This document shows, piece after piece, positions 12,801-24,600 of a stretch of DNA of 64,000 bases (position 1 is the stretch's first letter; each line of letters begins with the position of its first letter). This stretch comes from Brachypodius melanocephalos (Eukaryota; Chordata; Aves; Passeriformes; Pycnonotidae): the NCBI GenBank assembly GCA_013398615.1, contig VZSR01000520.1, positions 28,129,604-28,193,603 of the forward strand, written 5' to 3'. A model generated the notes under the pieces. It searched no databases. It was given only the letters and a program-made list of their open reading frames with translations, and was not told the origin of the DNA. Position numbers and translations under genes: made by a program.

Positions 12801-13587
12801 AAGGACCATAGAATTGTCCCCTTCTTGCTCTTGCTCCCCCCATCTTTGTAACAGGATGAATCACTTCAATACAAAGCTTTGCTTCCTTCCTAACAAACAA
12901 GACTACATCCTTCCATGACAGAGAGGATTAATGCAATCTGCATTAAGAAACCTGAGGCTACAGTGCAAGACAAACTATATCACTTTGACTCCTTTCCTCC
13001 CCCATCTACTTGGTCTGATTTCTGGGCTGTCTGCCTTTAACTATAAGGAAAAAAGGCTGGTGATGAGAGTCTTTTTCACTTCTTTAGAGCTACAGAGAAG
13101 GAATGACAACATAACTCATACTCTTTTAGTGCCTGCAGAACAAGGAAGATGGATCTCAAGGAGTCCTATTAATTTTTTAATGTTAAATATTAATTGGGTC
13201 GCTCATGTAGCTCTGCGATGTAAATTTCACTGTTCAGTAGGTCTCACTTGATGTCTGTTCTGCAGCACAAGTCCTGTGAACTCTGTGGAAAGGAACTGTG
13301 TTCGTACACTAGGAATGGATAGACACTGCCTGCATTGTATGTAAAGCTGAGGTGAGCTTTGAAAGACTTCAACAAATGCTGACCTATTACTGGTGAAACT
13401 ATTCTAAATGCAATGCAAACCTTGAAAGAAGAGACCCTCTTTATACTTTTATGTAGACAAGTCCCTTGATACCTAGCCAACTGCAATTTTTTTAATGGGT
13501 GGAAAACTTTTTGCTCCAGCATCACTCTGATACAAACTTTGTATATTAAAGAGCAGGGTTGGGTGTCCATCATTCTGTGACACACTA

Positions 13588-13590
<3 letters not shown>

Positions 13591-13619
<29 letters not shown>
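13591..13619. repeat. Poly(T) run of 29
   Basis: There are 29 uninterrupted T residues. No target-site duplication or element body is recognised beside the run, so it is listed as a simple repeat. Confidence 0.9.
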
Positions 13620-13624
<5 letters not shown>

Positions 13625-14809
13625 GGTAGAAGTTAAAGGAGTCTTTAGGAACTTGAGGTGTGTTAGCAAGTGTTTTAGATGGGAGTGCTTTTTTTCAGTT
13701 ACTATTTTATCTGTGGGCCAGGGTATGGGTCAGTATATAGTACCCTTGGATCTATCAGAATACATTACTCCAGAACTGTAGTTGAAACAGTTTCTGTTCA
13801 CATAGTATCTGTATTGCTGTTTTCAAATCTGCTTAACAGGATGTATTTTCTTTTAAGTATTTCAGGTGAAAGCCTTAATCAGGAGCCCCCTAAGGTAGGC
13901 TCATATGTGGTGTTGTATAGACTGGAACATGACTGTCCTTAAAATTTCAGAGTTTAAGAAACCATAATGAACAGAAGAAAGCTCCTGTTTGCCAAAGGGC
14001 AAGAGTCTGGATTAGACTGGCCTGACCTTGCTCCACTGGCTCTGGCTAATCACTTTGGGTGGTTGCTTTAGCTACCTGCTTCTTCTGAGTCAAGTATTTC
14101 ATGTGGTCCTGATGATCAAACAGTAGGTGTAGGCAGGGGGTGTCCCAGGTGTACTGTGTGTGCAAGTCTGGCTGAAATAACACCACACATTCCAGTGGCC
14201 TTGCACTGTTGTCCTGACAACATTTAGACTGCATTATGGATTTATAATTTTACTTAACAAAGCAAGTGCTATTCTGGCTTGATGTTTGCTCTCCCAGAGC
14301 AAGGTGGAGATGGCCCCTCTACAGCCAAGCTGAACTCCTTAGGAATTTATTATTTTTTGTGTGTCTTCTGAGCAGGTGTTTACTTGTATGACAACCACTC
14401 TCCTTCAGTGGTGCCCTGGCCCTTTCTGCTCAAGAGCAACTCAGTTTAGGCCCAGAAGGCTACTGAATCCCCCATAATCTCTGCAGAGCAGAGTTTCCCT
14501 CCAGGTCAGGGTTGAGATGGTGCTAGTGGGACCAGAGCAGTCCCCTTCCATGCACATCAGTATTCTACTCCAGCACTGATAGGGTGCTCCAAAACCATTT
14601 ACATCTTTATCACTGGTACAGCTCAGAACTAAGAAATGGAAAGTTTCTTTCTTTTAAGAACAGTATCATGTGTGTCTTTTTGTAATTAATCAGTGTGGTT
14701 CTGTGTTCTTACGTAGCCAACACAGAATTTTTATTTAGATTTAGTTTTTACTGCACTTCCCATGGCCCTCATGTTGATACTTCTTCCTGCTTCCTTTGAC
14801 ACTTAAGAC

Positions 14810-14815
14810 AATAAA
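14810..14815 (+). terminator. Candidate VASH1 poly(A) signal (proximal)
   Basis: AATAAA is followed within 60 nt by a T/G-rich stretch around 14850-14875, which would serve as the downstream element. It is a candidate only. Confidence 0.35.
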
Positions 14816-15351
14816 ATTCCCTCTGTACTGCTCTCAGCTCGTGCAGAGAAAACAAGTTGTCTGTACTGTCCTTCTTTCTGCTTTAAACCTTCCCATTACA
14901 TGTCCACTGAGAAGTCAAAGCGACAGCCTTGAGTGATGGTATCAGGCAAATTATGTAAAGATGTCCTGTATTTGCTACACTAATGGACATGGAAGAACCC
15001 TCATCCTCCGTTAATCACCTGAACAGGTGAGTATGTCTGTGCACACAGAGGCAGTTGCCAAAGTACATACGTATGTGGCTGTTTAGCAAAGACCAGTTTT
15101 CCTCTTGAATTGCCATCAGCCAGTCTGGATGGGAAAAAAAAATCAGTGCAGGCAGCATCAAAAATTTCAGTCTTACAATACTGTAACAAGCAACACTGTA
15201 AGGGTTAATACAAACATCTTGCACTGCTCAACTCTTCAATGTACAATTCAGTCTCCTTTCTGGCCTGAAAAGCAATTCTGCTCAAAGTCTGTGTTTAATG
15301 ACCTTCCAGACTAATGACCTCACCAGGACTTCTCAAGACAAATGCTGGGTT

Positions 15352-15357
15352 AATAAA
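15352..15357 (+). terminator. Candidate VASH1 poly(A) signal (distal)
   Basis: AATAAA on the plus strand lies 53 bp left of an AATAAA on the minus strand. The pair could mark where the convergent VASH1 and ANGEL1 transcripts meet. Confidence 0.3.
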
Positions 15358-15385
15358 GGACAGTCAGCTGCAAGATTTAGTGCAA

Positions 15386-15406
15386 GGATCCCCAGCAAGG
15401 GGATCC
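15386..15406. repeat. Perfect 8-bp inverted repeat with 5-nt loop
   Basis: GGATCCCC at 15386-15393 and GGGGATCC at 15399-15406 are exact reverse complements around AGCAA. The hairpin sits between the two opposed AATAAA motifs. Confidence 0.85.
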
Positions 15407-15409
15407 AAC

Positions 15410-15415
15410 TTTATT
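15410..15415 (-). terminator. Candidate distal ANGEL1 poly(A) signal
   Basis: TTTATT on the plus strand is AATAAA on the minus strand. Using it would give ANGEL1 a 3' UTR of about 6 kb. A nearer candidate lies at 20098-20103. Confidence 0.25.
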
Positions 15416-15940
15416 CAGGCTATCATCTTTCAGGCACAACATACCCCTTCTCTCTAGGGAAATGAGTAATAGCTGGGACCAGGGCCAGGATGTAGGCAAG
15501 CCTACAGTGTGTATAGGAAAGGAATAAACATTCTCTGACCTGTTACTCCAAAGAGAAAGGTACATGCAAGAGTCCATCTTAGCCAAGTTAATTATATGAA
15601 CAGCTTTTGCCCTGAGGAAAAAGTAATTGCACAGTTCTAAACATCTACTTCAGATGCTTGCTTGGAAACACCTTCTGCTTCATGTCTTACAGATTTTGCT
15701 TTAAATCAGGTAACTCCTATATCCCCTATGAATGTATAGATCAGGGTGAGTGCTAGACAGTGGAGTGAGAACAGCAAAACAGTGATGTGACCACAGACTT
15801 TCTGCTCCCTCTTACATCAGGGTTTTCCCCTGCTACTGGTTGTTCCTGCAGTTTTAGGTTTTCAAGTCAGTTAGAGATGATGCTGCTTGAACGTTAAGTC
15901 GAAAGTCTACTGTGGGAAGGACAACATGTTGAAGCAGAAT

Positions 15941-16023
15941 TTAAAAAAAAACCACAACCAAAACAACAACAACAAAACAAACAAAAAACCCCCAATAAAC
16001 AAAACCACAAACAAAAAAAACCA
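15941..16023. repeat. A/C-rich low-complexity tract
   Basis: AAC/AAAC-type simple sequence with no element body recognised beside it. Confidence 0.8.
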
Positions 16024-16470
16024 CCCTGTCAGTTTTTACACTGAGAGGCCCAAGACTTAAGGATCTCACATGTCTAAAAGCACACAGAAATTAATTCATG
16101 AGAGAGTGAGACTGAGCCTTAAGAGCACTATTCACGCAGAGACTGCAGGATTATGGCTGGCAAAGGCATAAGATATGCTGTGGATAGCAGGCCATTACAG
16201 AATTAACTCAGCCAGGTTTGCTTTCCTGGATTATATTTTTATTTTGGCAGAGAGTGAGTGCCATCCTATCTCTAAGCTCATTTTAAGGAAGGAAAGGAAG
16301 AGAGGAATAACTATAAAGTAACTACTGCATTAATCTACTCCCAGTTCAAGAGCAGCTCCAGATACTGGCCAATAACTGAATATATAAAATAAATGTAAGT
16401 AGAACGCTTTGCATCCAGAAAGAAAAGGAGAAAAAAAACTGAATAGAATTGCTAAGGCTTGAAGCCAAGT

Positions 16471-16510
16471 CTTTTTCTCTCTCTCTTTTTTTTTTTTTTT
16501 TTTTTTTTTT
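16471..16510. repeat. CT-rich tract ending in a run of T
   Basis: A short (CT)n stretch grades into about 25 T residues. Lysine- or serine-rich open frames crossing this tract are artefacts. Confidence 0.85.
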
Positions 16511-19500
16511 GGTGTGTATAAATTAAAGACTGAATGGAACAAATACATCTTCTGTTGTAGCACAAGCCAGTGTCTAGCCTAGTCCTTCCCCCATTTGCCA
16601 AACTCGGACCTTGAAAGCTGCTGTATTTGTCTTATCAAAGTGACAAAGAATTTTTCAGCTATTAAACAAGAGCACAAGCATGTACAGTCTAAATCTAAAA
16701 GAAAATAAATATTTAAATAAATAAAAAGAAAAATAGCTTCAAGACTAGAATGATATTTTCAGCAGAAGCTGAAGGACAACTTGCCTTGACAGAAGCCAAA
16801 TGTTTTTAGCTGACAAAAGGAGTTAGAGGCATGCCAGCTGTTAAATCTGTCATCTTGGTTATCATTGTAACAGGTGAGTTCTCTTCAAAAACTCAGTATC
16901 ATACTTAGAAACACAATGCAGTGCATTCAATTTTGCTTCTGCATTTCAGCCTGACAGTGCTATGGGAAGCACTACAGGCCAGGCAGCTGCAGTCTGGTAA
17001 GAAGCAGATCATAGCCAGCAATTTAATTAGTCTGCACAACAGGAAGCCTGAAAGGAGATGATATCCCACTAACGCTTGTGTTCTCCCCTTTTAGGTAAGC
17101 AACAAAAGGGTTCATCTGCATTTGGATGACCCATGGATATGCCTGCAAATTTCTAAAGAGTACATCCAATATATGTTCAATACTGAGGTGGTGGCAATGG
17201 GAGCAGATACTGGACTCTAGCAACACCCGCTTTGCAGACAGTTGTTTGCCAATACCATCATCAACACATCATTAAGAGCAGGACTCATACCTTGATCCAC
17301 TGAGACTCTGATCTTACGACTTCTTGGAGACTCCTCAGAGAACAGAAACTAAGGTCAAATATATTTCAGAGTCCTGCTTTCACAAAACAAGTGACATACA
17401 GAGCACTAACAATAAATCTGAAACTTGGGGTTTTTGTTTCAAGTAACAAGTGTTACTCCCATCTAAGCGTTTGTTTCACATCTCCCACTCCTCACACTTA
17501 ATTCTTCAGGGGTGAGGAAACCCACTACATCTTGACACCATTTAAATGTTGCATTTATAATAAAACCTAGCCCTAGAGAATTGCACCCATAACTTTTAAG
17601 TGAAGAAATACAGCTGCAGAAAAACATCAGCAACTCAGAAAAATAACTGGATAGAGCAGTCATGGGAAAACAGCTGCTGAAGAGAAAGCTCATAAGAAAA
17701 AGGCATGGAGAAAGAAGACCTCAAACAGCAGCCAAGTTTCATTTATTAAGAACAGGAAAGAAGCTAGAGCAATTATATTGTTTACCACTCCTCCCATCTC
17801 ATATAATTGGCAAAACTGATTATGAAGGACAACCTCCTGAAGCAATGAACTTGAAACTGAGAAAATGAAGGAAGTCCAACTTCTATCTAAATAGCATAAC
17901 TAAATACAGCCTAGCAGCTGTGTTGCAAACTAAGCTGTTTTTTAGCAAAGATACTTTGTCAAATACTTGATTGACTCTACAGCTGCATGCTCCTGCAGTT
18001 TAGGAGGCTGCTAACAGGGAACATATACACACTGCCATTGGTCTCTGGCATCATTTCCCCTAAGCGCCAGTCTCCCTGAACTCTGCATCACTACTGAGGT
18101 GATGTAGCTGGTAATTACCTCTGTGACACTTTCCCTTTCTGAGCATTGCAGACACTGCTGTTCTACTTTCATAAGCATTTACAGACCCCTCTGTAATTAA
18201 TCAGAAAGCTGCATTAAAGACAACACATCATGCATTTAGGTCCAGAAACAGTTCTAAGAGCTACATCTGGAATCTCAGTTCTGCATCTCATTACAATGCT
18301 CATTACCACAGACTGGTTATATCTGTGGTTGCTACTCTTAAAGCATCACAAAACACATTATTTTGTCCCAACAACTATATGCTAGTCGTGGTTTTACAGT
18401 TAGGAATTTTCTACCCACCCCACCCCCAAACCTCTCCTATAATCCCAGAGTCAAGAGACATTCACAGGTCTCCAGATCCATTTGATACTAACTCCAAATT
18501 GCTCTAGAACACAGGGGTTTTTATTTTCCTGAAACAGACCACCTCTTTAAGAGTCCATACCAGAGCTTCTGGGACAGTGGTCAAAATAAACAGAGAGATC
18601 AATTCTTCAGCTCTGCCTTTGTGTCGCTATGCAATCACTAGCAATGGTCCTGCATCTCTGCCATAGTTTCACCTATGAGTGCCCAACAAAGCATGTGCAA
18701 GCCAGGGCTTTGAGAGCTGCAAGCCACCCTGGGAGCACTATAACCTCCATAAAGAAGAATAAGGGGAATTGTAGGCATCGTCCTGGGGTTTCTCTGCACA
18801 TGACTCCACATTCAGTGTTCAAAAACTTAACAATTCCAGGTGCATACCATATTCTTTCATGCATGGAAAGGGAAAGCATTAGTTTGACCTGTGCAACATT
18901 AGATTTTCCAGCAAAGTATAGCTGGAACCTTAAAATCTCCCTGAGATTCTTCCATGCAATTTGCCCACAAATCAAGGTTTTGGTTTACATAAAATGGAAA
19001 AAGCACTTGTGACACTGGAACACAGGTCCTCCACCTGAGTTACATCACAAGACTGACAGGATGCTTCAGGCAGTGCAGGGGCCACCAGTTCATCTGCTGG
19101 TGTATGGTGCACACGTTCATGGGTCTCAAGAGAGTTCAGTCTGGCTCTCTTAGGGGCAGCTTTCATACACACATACACACACACACCTCACCAACTGACC
19201 TCAGACTAGCCAGCAATTACAATAGAAGTGGACAGCTAAAGTTCTAAGCGCCAACACCACGTGTCACAGAACTTTTTGTTGTGCTTTTGGTTGATTGTTG
19301 TTAAACCTTTAATGTCTTCTAAGGTTTCTACTACAATGTTAACAGCAGGAGGGAGTCATCTGCAACCAGGCTGCCTTCTGGCAACCTCTTTTTGAGCCAG
19401 ATAGAAAGCAAAGCTCTCGGTTCACCCTTTCCTTCCCTCCCTTTATAAATATAAGCACTTACAAAATCAGAGTAACAGTACTTGCAGAAATCAGTCAAAC

Positions 19501-20097
19501 TGTGAGATAAACATAGTCATATAAATGCACACCTCTGCATTCATCCCTCCCCAGTGCCATGCCAGAACTATTACTTAAGGGCAAAATTATTCACACCCCC
19601 TCAAGACTGCTGTTCACTTACAGAAACTCATAAATGGTAGCAAAAGTCATCCACAAATCACCAGACAAATACCACACCATCTGGCGGGGTAAGAAGGGAA
19701 TATGTAGTCCTCACATGCTCATGAGGGCACAGAACACAACAACCTCCCTTCCCCCCATACACCTGGTTTTTGTAGTTTACAGAAGTGAGATGTAAAAGAT
19801 CAGCAATATTCCTTTCTTAGGGAAGAGGGCAAGGGTTCCTGAATGCAAATCTTTCTTAGAGGGGAGGGAGGGAGAAGTGGGAGGATGGAGGGGACAAGAC
19901 AAGCCCAGTGCCAAAGAAGCCACCTCTGGGATTTAGGGATGTTTTGGGAGATTAAATTAGGCTCATTACTTGTAGCAAATTTGCCCTCTTTCATCTCGCA
20001 GCCAGCAAAACCTTGTCGAGCAAGTCTTCAGAGTTTCAGCTGCCAGAAATACAAGGTGCCACAGTTACTTTGTGGTATTTTCTTGGATTAGCAGTAC

Positions 20098-20103
20098 TTT
20101 ATT
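20098..20103 (-). terminator. Candidate ANGEL1 poly(A) signal (proximal)
   Basis: TTTATT on the plus strand is AATAAA on the minus strand, about 1.5 kb past the ANGEL1 stop. That is a more usual 3' UTR length than the distal candidate would give. Confidence 0.4.
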
Positions 20104-21604
20104 TTTCGATCAAGAAAGTAACATTTAAAATATCAAGTCACTCAATATAGACCTTGAAGAAGAAACAATGTTTCAAGTTTCCTGTATCTTCCCGCATAAA
20201 CCTGCGTGGGACCGGTTTTCCTGCCCTGTTTGTGAACAGAAGAGTGATAATGTTTCTGCCAATATTGGTTTCATCTCTCAGGGAAAAACCGAGCACCAAA
20301 CGTCAGGCTGAACTGGGGAATTTTCTCTAGGAATGGGTACAGCTTGAGTGCTTTTGTACTGGCCAAGCCACTGCTTACAAAAACACATCGACAGGACACC
20401 AAAGGTCTGCTGGGATGGGTCCAAGTGACTGCAGTCTGGCTGCAAGTTACACAGCCTTCCCCTTCCTCCCAACGCATGTCAAGAGACAGGAGTTGATCCT
20501 AAGGGTTCTATCTCCACCTAAACATGGCTGGGTCCAGAAGAAGGATGCAGCATGGACTTCAGTCTGGCACAGGAGATGGATGCTACAGGTTGGCTATTGA
20601 CCCCTGGCAGGCTGACTGCAATAGGGAGTGCAGAGAGAAAAGAATGGGGCAAGTGACAAGAACAGTTCTTCCATCTGATGGCTCTGCTGACTCTCACATG
20701 CCTTCCATTTTCATCTCTCTTTTAGGACAAACCAGAGTTATAGCCTTCTGGGATTGTCATGCCTTATAGGGTAATTTTATCCACAGGATATTCACTGGGA
20801 CAATCCTAAATATTTTTGCTAAAAATTACAAATTAGGTACCATTCTGAGACTGCTAGAAAGGAAGGAAGCCTTCCCCAAGGCCTCTAGGCTTTTGCTGCA
20901 GTTCTAGAGCTGGTGTGGGTGGCTCTGTAGAACCCCTGGTTCCATTCCTGCAATCCCATTCTCTGGTCCATTAGTCACAGCAAACAGTTTCTTGTAGAAA
21001 CTGTTACACCACACAAACCCTTCTGTCAGCAAGTCAGCCCTTACAGATTATTAATTAAAAGACATTTCTAAGAAGTTAGCAGATCCAGTCTAAAAGGCAA
21101 CACAACAACTAGCCCTGAAAGTACTAAACTATTACTGAGAAATTAAAAGAACTATTGTTTTGGTGTGAAAGAGTATTGGCATATACATCCCATTCTCCTT
21201 GGTAGCAACTGAACTAATTAAAAGCAGATAGCATTGCCCCTCTCTTTTCCAGCTCCTCGAAAATCTCACATAGGGACAAATAAACATTGGAGTTATGTTG
21301 GTTCCTGCAGCACAAAAACACCTGCTAAACAAGGCAGTGGAACAAGGATCCCTTTAAGAGATGCGGATGCCTGAATACACCTGGCAGCCCACTGGGAACA
21401 CAGCTCAGGTTTGCAGAGATACAGAAAATACCAATGCAAAAAGCACTCCAACACTCCCATCCCTGCTTTTAGTGAGGGTGTGAGGGGAGAAAAGGACTTT
21501 TAGGGCATGACAAGGAAAAGGGTTTTCTTGCAAGCAGGTTGTGCAATCCAGAGTCTCAACTGCTGTATTCAGAACAGCTTTTCTTTAGGGAAAGGGAACC
21601 AACA

Positions 21605-24600
21605 CTAACTCTCTCTGAGGCTGGAGATCTCCAAGCCAAAGCTAGCCAGCAGGCAGAGATGATCAGATGAACAAAAAGGATTTGGTAAGCCATTCGCCAT
21701 CAAGAGGACATCTTCAGAGAGAAGAGAAAGACGGCCAAGCAGCTTCAAGGCTCCATCCTTGTACAGCCTGCGACCTGACAAAGAATATGGGAAGAAACAT
21801 CAGCCAGACTGGCACCACAGATTAATTCTACACACCCACAGAGGGATGATTGTCAATCCTTTCCTGTTCTTTCCCTGATAAATGAAGACAGCCTGCACAA
21901 ACATTACATGCATCTTTGAGCCTAGATGTGAAGGCAGTGAGCATCCTACAACACATAGTTTCATATATTTGCAGGCACAGGAAGCAAGAATACACTAAAT
22001 TCACTAGGTAGCTGCTTAAATGAGAAGTTCCTTTCATAGACTGCAGCCTAGCAATAGCTTCAGATTCTCCCCCAAGAAGGAGTTAATCCCTTCACTCCTA
22101 ACCTGTTCCCCAAACTTGATTCCGACATGACCCAAATCAGCTCCAAGAGAGTTCCTGGATGCATTTCCATGCAGTCTTTCATCAACAGAACTCCTGTCTC
22201 AGACAGCAGAGAGAAGCTGCCTCTGTAAAGGAACCAGAGCCACCTTCTTCCAAGAACAGCATGTGATCTCAGACAAACCAGAAGTCCAAGGCTTGAACTT
22301 AGGACCCAGCAATGCCTGTTACCAGGAGCAAAATAAGGTATTTATACAGAAAAAAAGAATCTATTCTGTTCTAGCTTCCTCAAAAGTCTACATGAACCTA
22401 AGCAGCCTAATTTTTTTCACAGCAAAGATAAACAGTGTCTTCTCATGGTACATAAGGCAATGTTACTTCCACCTTGTGTATTATTTCAAAGACACATTCT
22501 GGAGATCCACCGGCTTAATGAAATGCACTGCCCATCTGGCCTGTCTCACAGTCCTCTTCCAATGTCACAAGCATAAGCCCTGCACTGCCACACTCACCTG
22601 CCTTGTTCTCCACAGGCTCTGCTGAGTAGAAAATGTAATCAACAGTGGCTCCAAGCCCCATGGGCATTGTTGTGACCTCTGGGCGTCCCCTCTGTGGCAA
22701 GAAGTGGCTGTAGACAGAGGTCAGGTTGAGGCCATGCTGGATAACACCTGAACACCTGCACACAAACAATCACTGTTTATCAAGGAAGGAAAGAGAATTA
22801 TGCCTTTTCAGTACTGCAGCCACAGCTGAATTTTCTCTTGCTGATGCAACTGTCTAAACTATTCCTACTTTGTGAGCACATAAAATCTTTCAGAACTATT
22901 CACTCCACTTACACCAAAGCAAGACAGACTGTGAATTTCCTTTGTCTTCAATACCCAATCCTATATATGCCTATGCCCTTCATTCTCAATCTCACCAACA
23001 CAATGCTGACAGAGCAGCACTCAGATGCTGGGAGGATTCTAGGGGAATCTACCTCTTCCAGATAGTCCTCCTTACTATCTTTCACTCTCACATTTACTTC
23101 AGTCTTTACTTCAGCCAGATTTTCAGTGCTCAGGAAAACAAGGCTGAATTTGAAGACTGGGGCCATTGAAGGTGCACCAAGTTACCTTGGGATGAATGGC
23201 TGGGGATCAGGGTCTTTCACCATGGCAGCGGGCTTGGGCCAGTGTGCAGGGCAGTCTGCAAAGGAGCAAAGAGATTCCAGCCAGACCTACACAGGTCCCA
23301 GAACAGGCTGCTCATCCCAAGTCTGAGAAGCTTCTCCTGAAACCAAATGAATCTTTTTGCCCAAGAAGAGCAGATAGTATCCAGTCACGAACATCTTAAA
23401 GGAAAATATCCAAAGGAAACAAGCTGTAAGACTAACAGGAACATCCTTAGAGCAGATCAGTGCAAACAACTGAGAAGTCATGCGGATGACATGTCCTTAA
23501 AGCATTTAATATTATCAGAGTCCAGGGTATTTCAACCTTTGCTCTTGGGGAAGGTTGTCTTAGCCTACAGCTTACTCAAAGGGTGTCTAGAAAGGTAGAA
23601 CAGAAATGGAGAGAGCAGAACCAGCCATGCCATAAGGCTCAGAGGTGCAGCAATGTCTACTGGGTACCAGCTTCCAGAGACATCTATATTGGGACCTTTA
23701 TGTATCATTACAGTCTTCAGGTTGCTCTCTGCCACCAAAATCTTGAAGCAGAAAAAAGAAATACACATATGTGTTTCAGCTTATAAGAAACAGCTTCAAG
23801 AAGCTGGATCTCAGAGCATCTCAAGGAACACAGTCAGTGTGTATGAGTGAGGAAAGCGTATTTCTCTGAGCTCTCAGGGAATCATGTCACAGAAGGCACC
23901 CTTCTGCTTTTCCCTTTCCTCACCAGGCATTACCTCCACCTCATGTTTTCCTTGCAATCACAGAATCATACAGTAATAGAAGAGCCTGTGTTGGAAGGGA
24001 ACTTAAAGATCATCTAGTTCCATCCCTCCATCCCATGGGCAAGCATGTCACCCACTATATCAGGCTGCCCAGGGCCCCATACAACCTGTCCTTGAACATT
24101 TTCCAGGGATGTAGCATCCACAACTTCTCTCAGCAACTTGGCCCAATGCCTTACTATCCTCTTTGTAAAGAATTTTAGGAAGTTTAAAACCATTTCCCCT
24201 TGTCCCATTACTATATACCTGTGTAAATAGTCACTCTCCCTCTTTTTTTACAAGCCCCCTTTAGGTACTGGAAGGCCACAATGAGGTCTCAGTGGAGCTT
24301 TCTCTTCTCCAGTCCAAACTCTCTCAGTCTGTCCTCAGAGGAGAGGCTCCATCGAGTTAGGAGAGTGACAAGTTGAAAAGTCTCCCGTTAATACCTGGTT
24401 TAGCATCTGTCACACCTTCCAGGAGGACCAGCTGTGGTGGTCGTTCACAGGCAACATCGCAAAAGCGGAACTGGAGCAGGAAGTCACGGCTGTATTCACG
24501 TCTCCCTGCAGAGGGAAGTACAAATTAAAAGAAGTAACTGCAGCAAAGTCACATCTCCAGGGAACCCCTACGTATATTTTAGACCTTTGGACTTCTTAGA

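Larger units (their letters stand above)
9828..15357 (+). other. VASH1: Probable VASH1 3' UTR and downstream sequence
   Basis: No coding sequence is seen here. The long 3' UTR of mammalian VASH1 makes it likely that much of this stretch is transcribed. An A-rich tract lies at 10058-10097 and a 29-T run at 13591-13619. AATAAA occurs at 14810-14815 and again at 15352-15357, and either could end the mRNA. The exact 3' end cannot be set from sequence. Confidence 0.4.
15416..21604 (-). other. ANGEL1: Probable ANGEL1 3' UTR and downstream sequence
   Basis: No coding sequence is recognised here. It follows the ANGEL1 stop on the minus strand and probably contains its 3' UTR. A short (AC)n run lies near 19170-19188. 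The open frames of 60-130 codons here show no family resemblance. Confidence 0.4.

Noticed and set aside
13244..13669. 141-codon minus-strand open frame with a poly-Lys run
   Set aside because: It is carried by the 29-T homopolymer.
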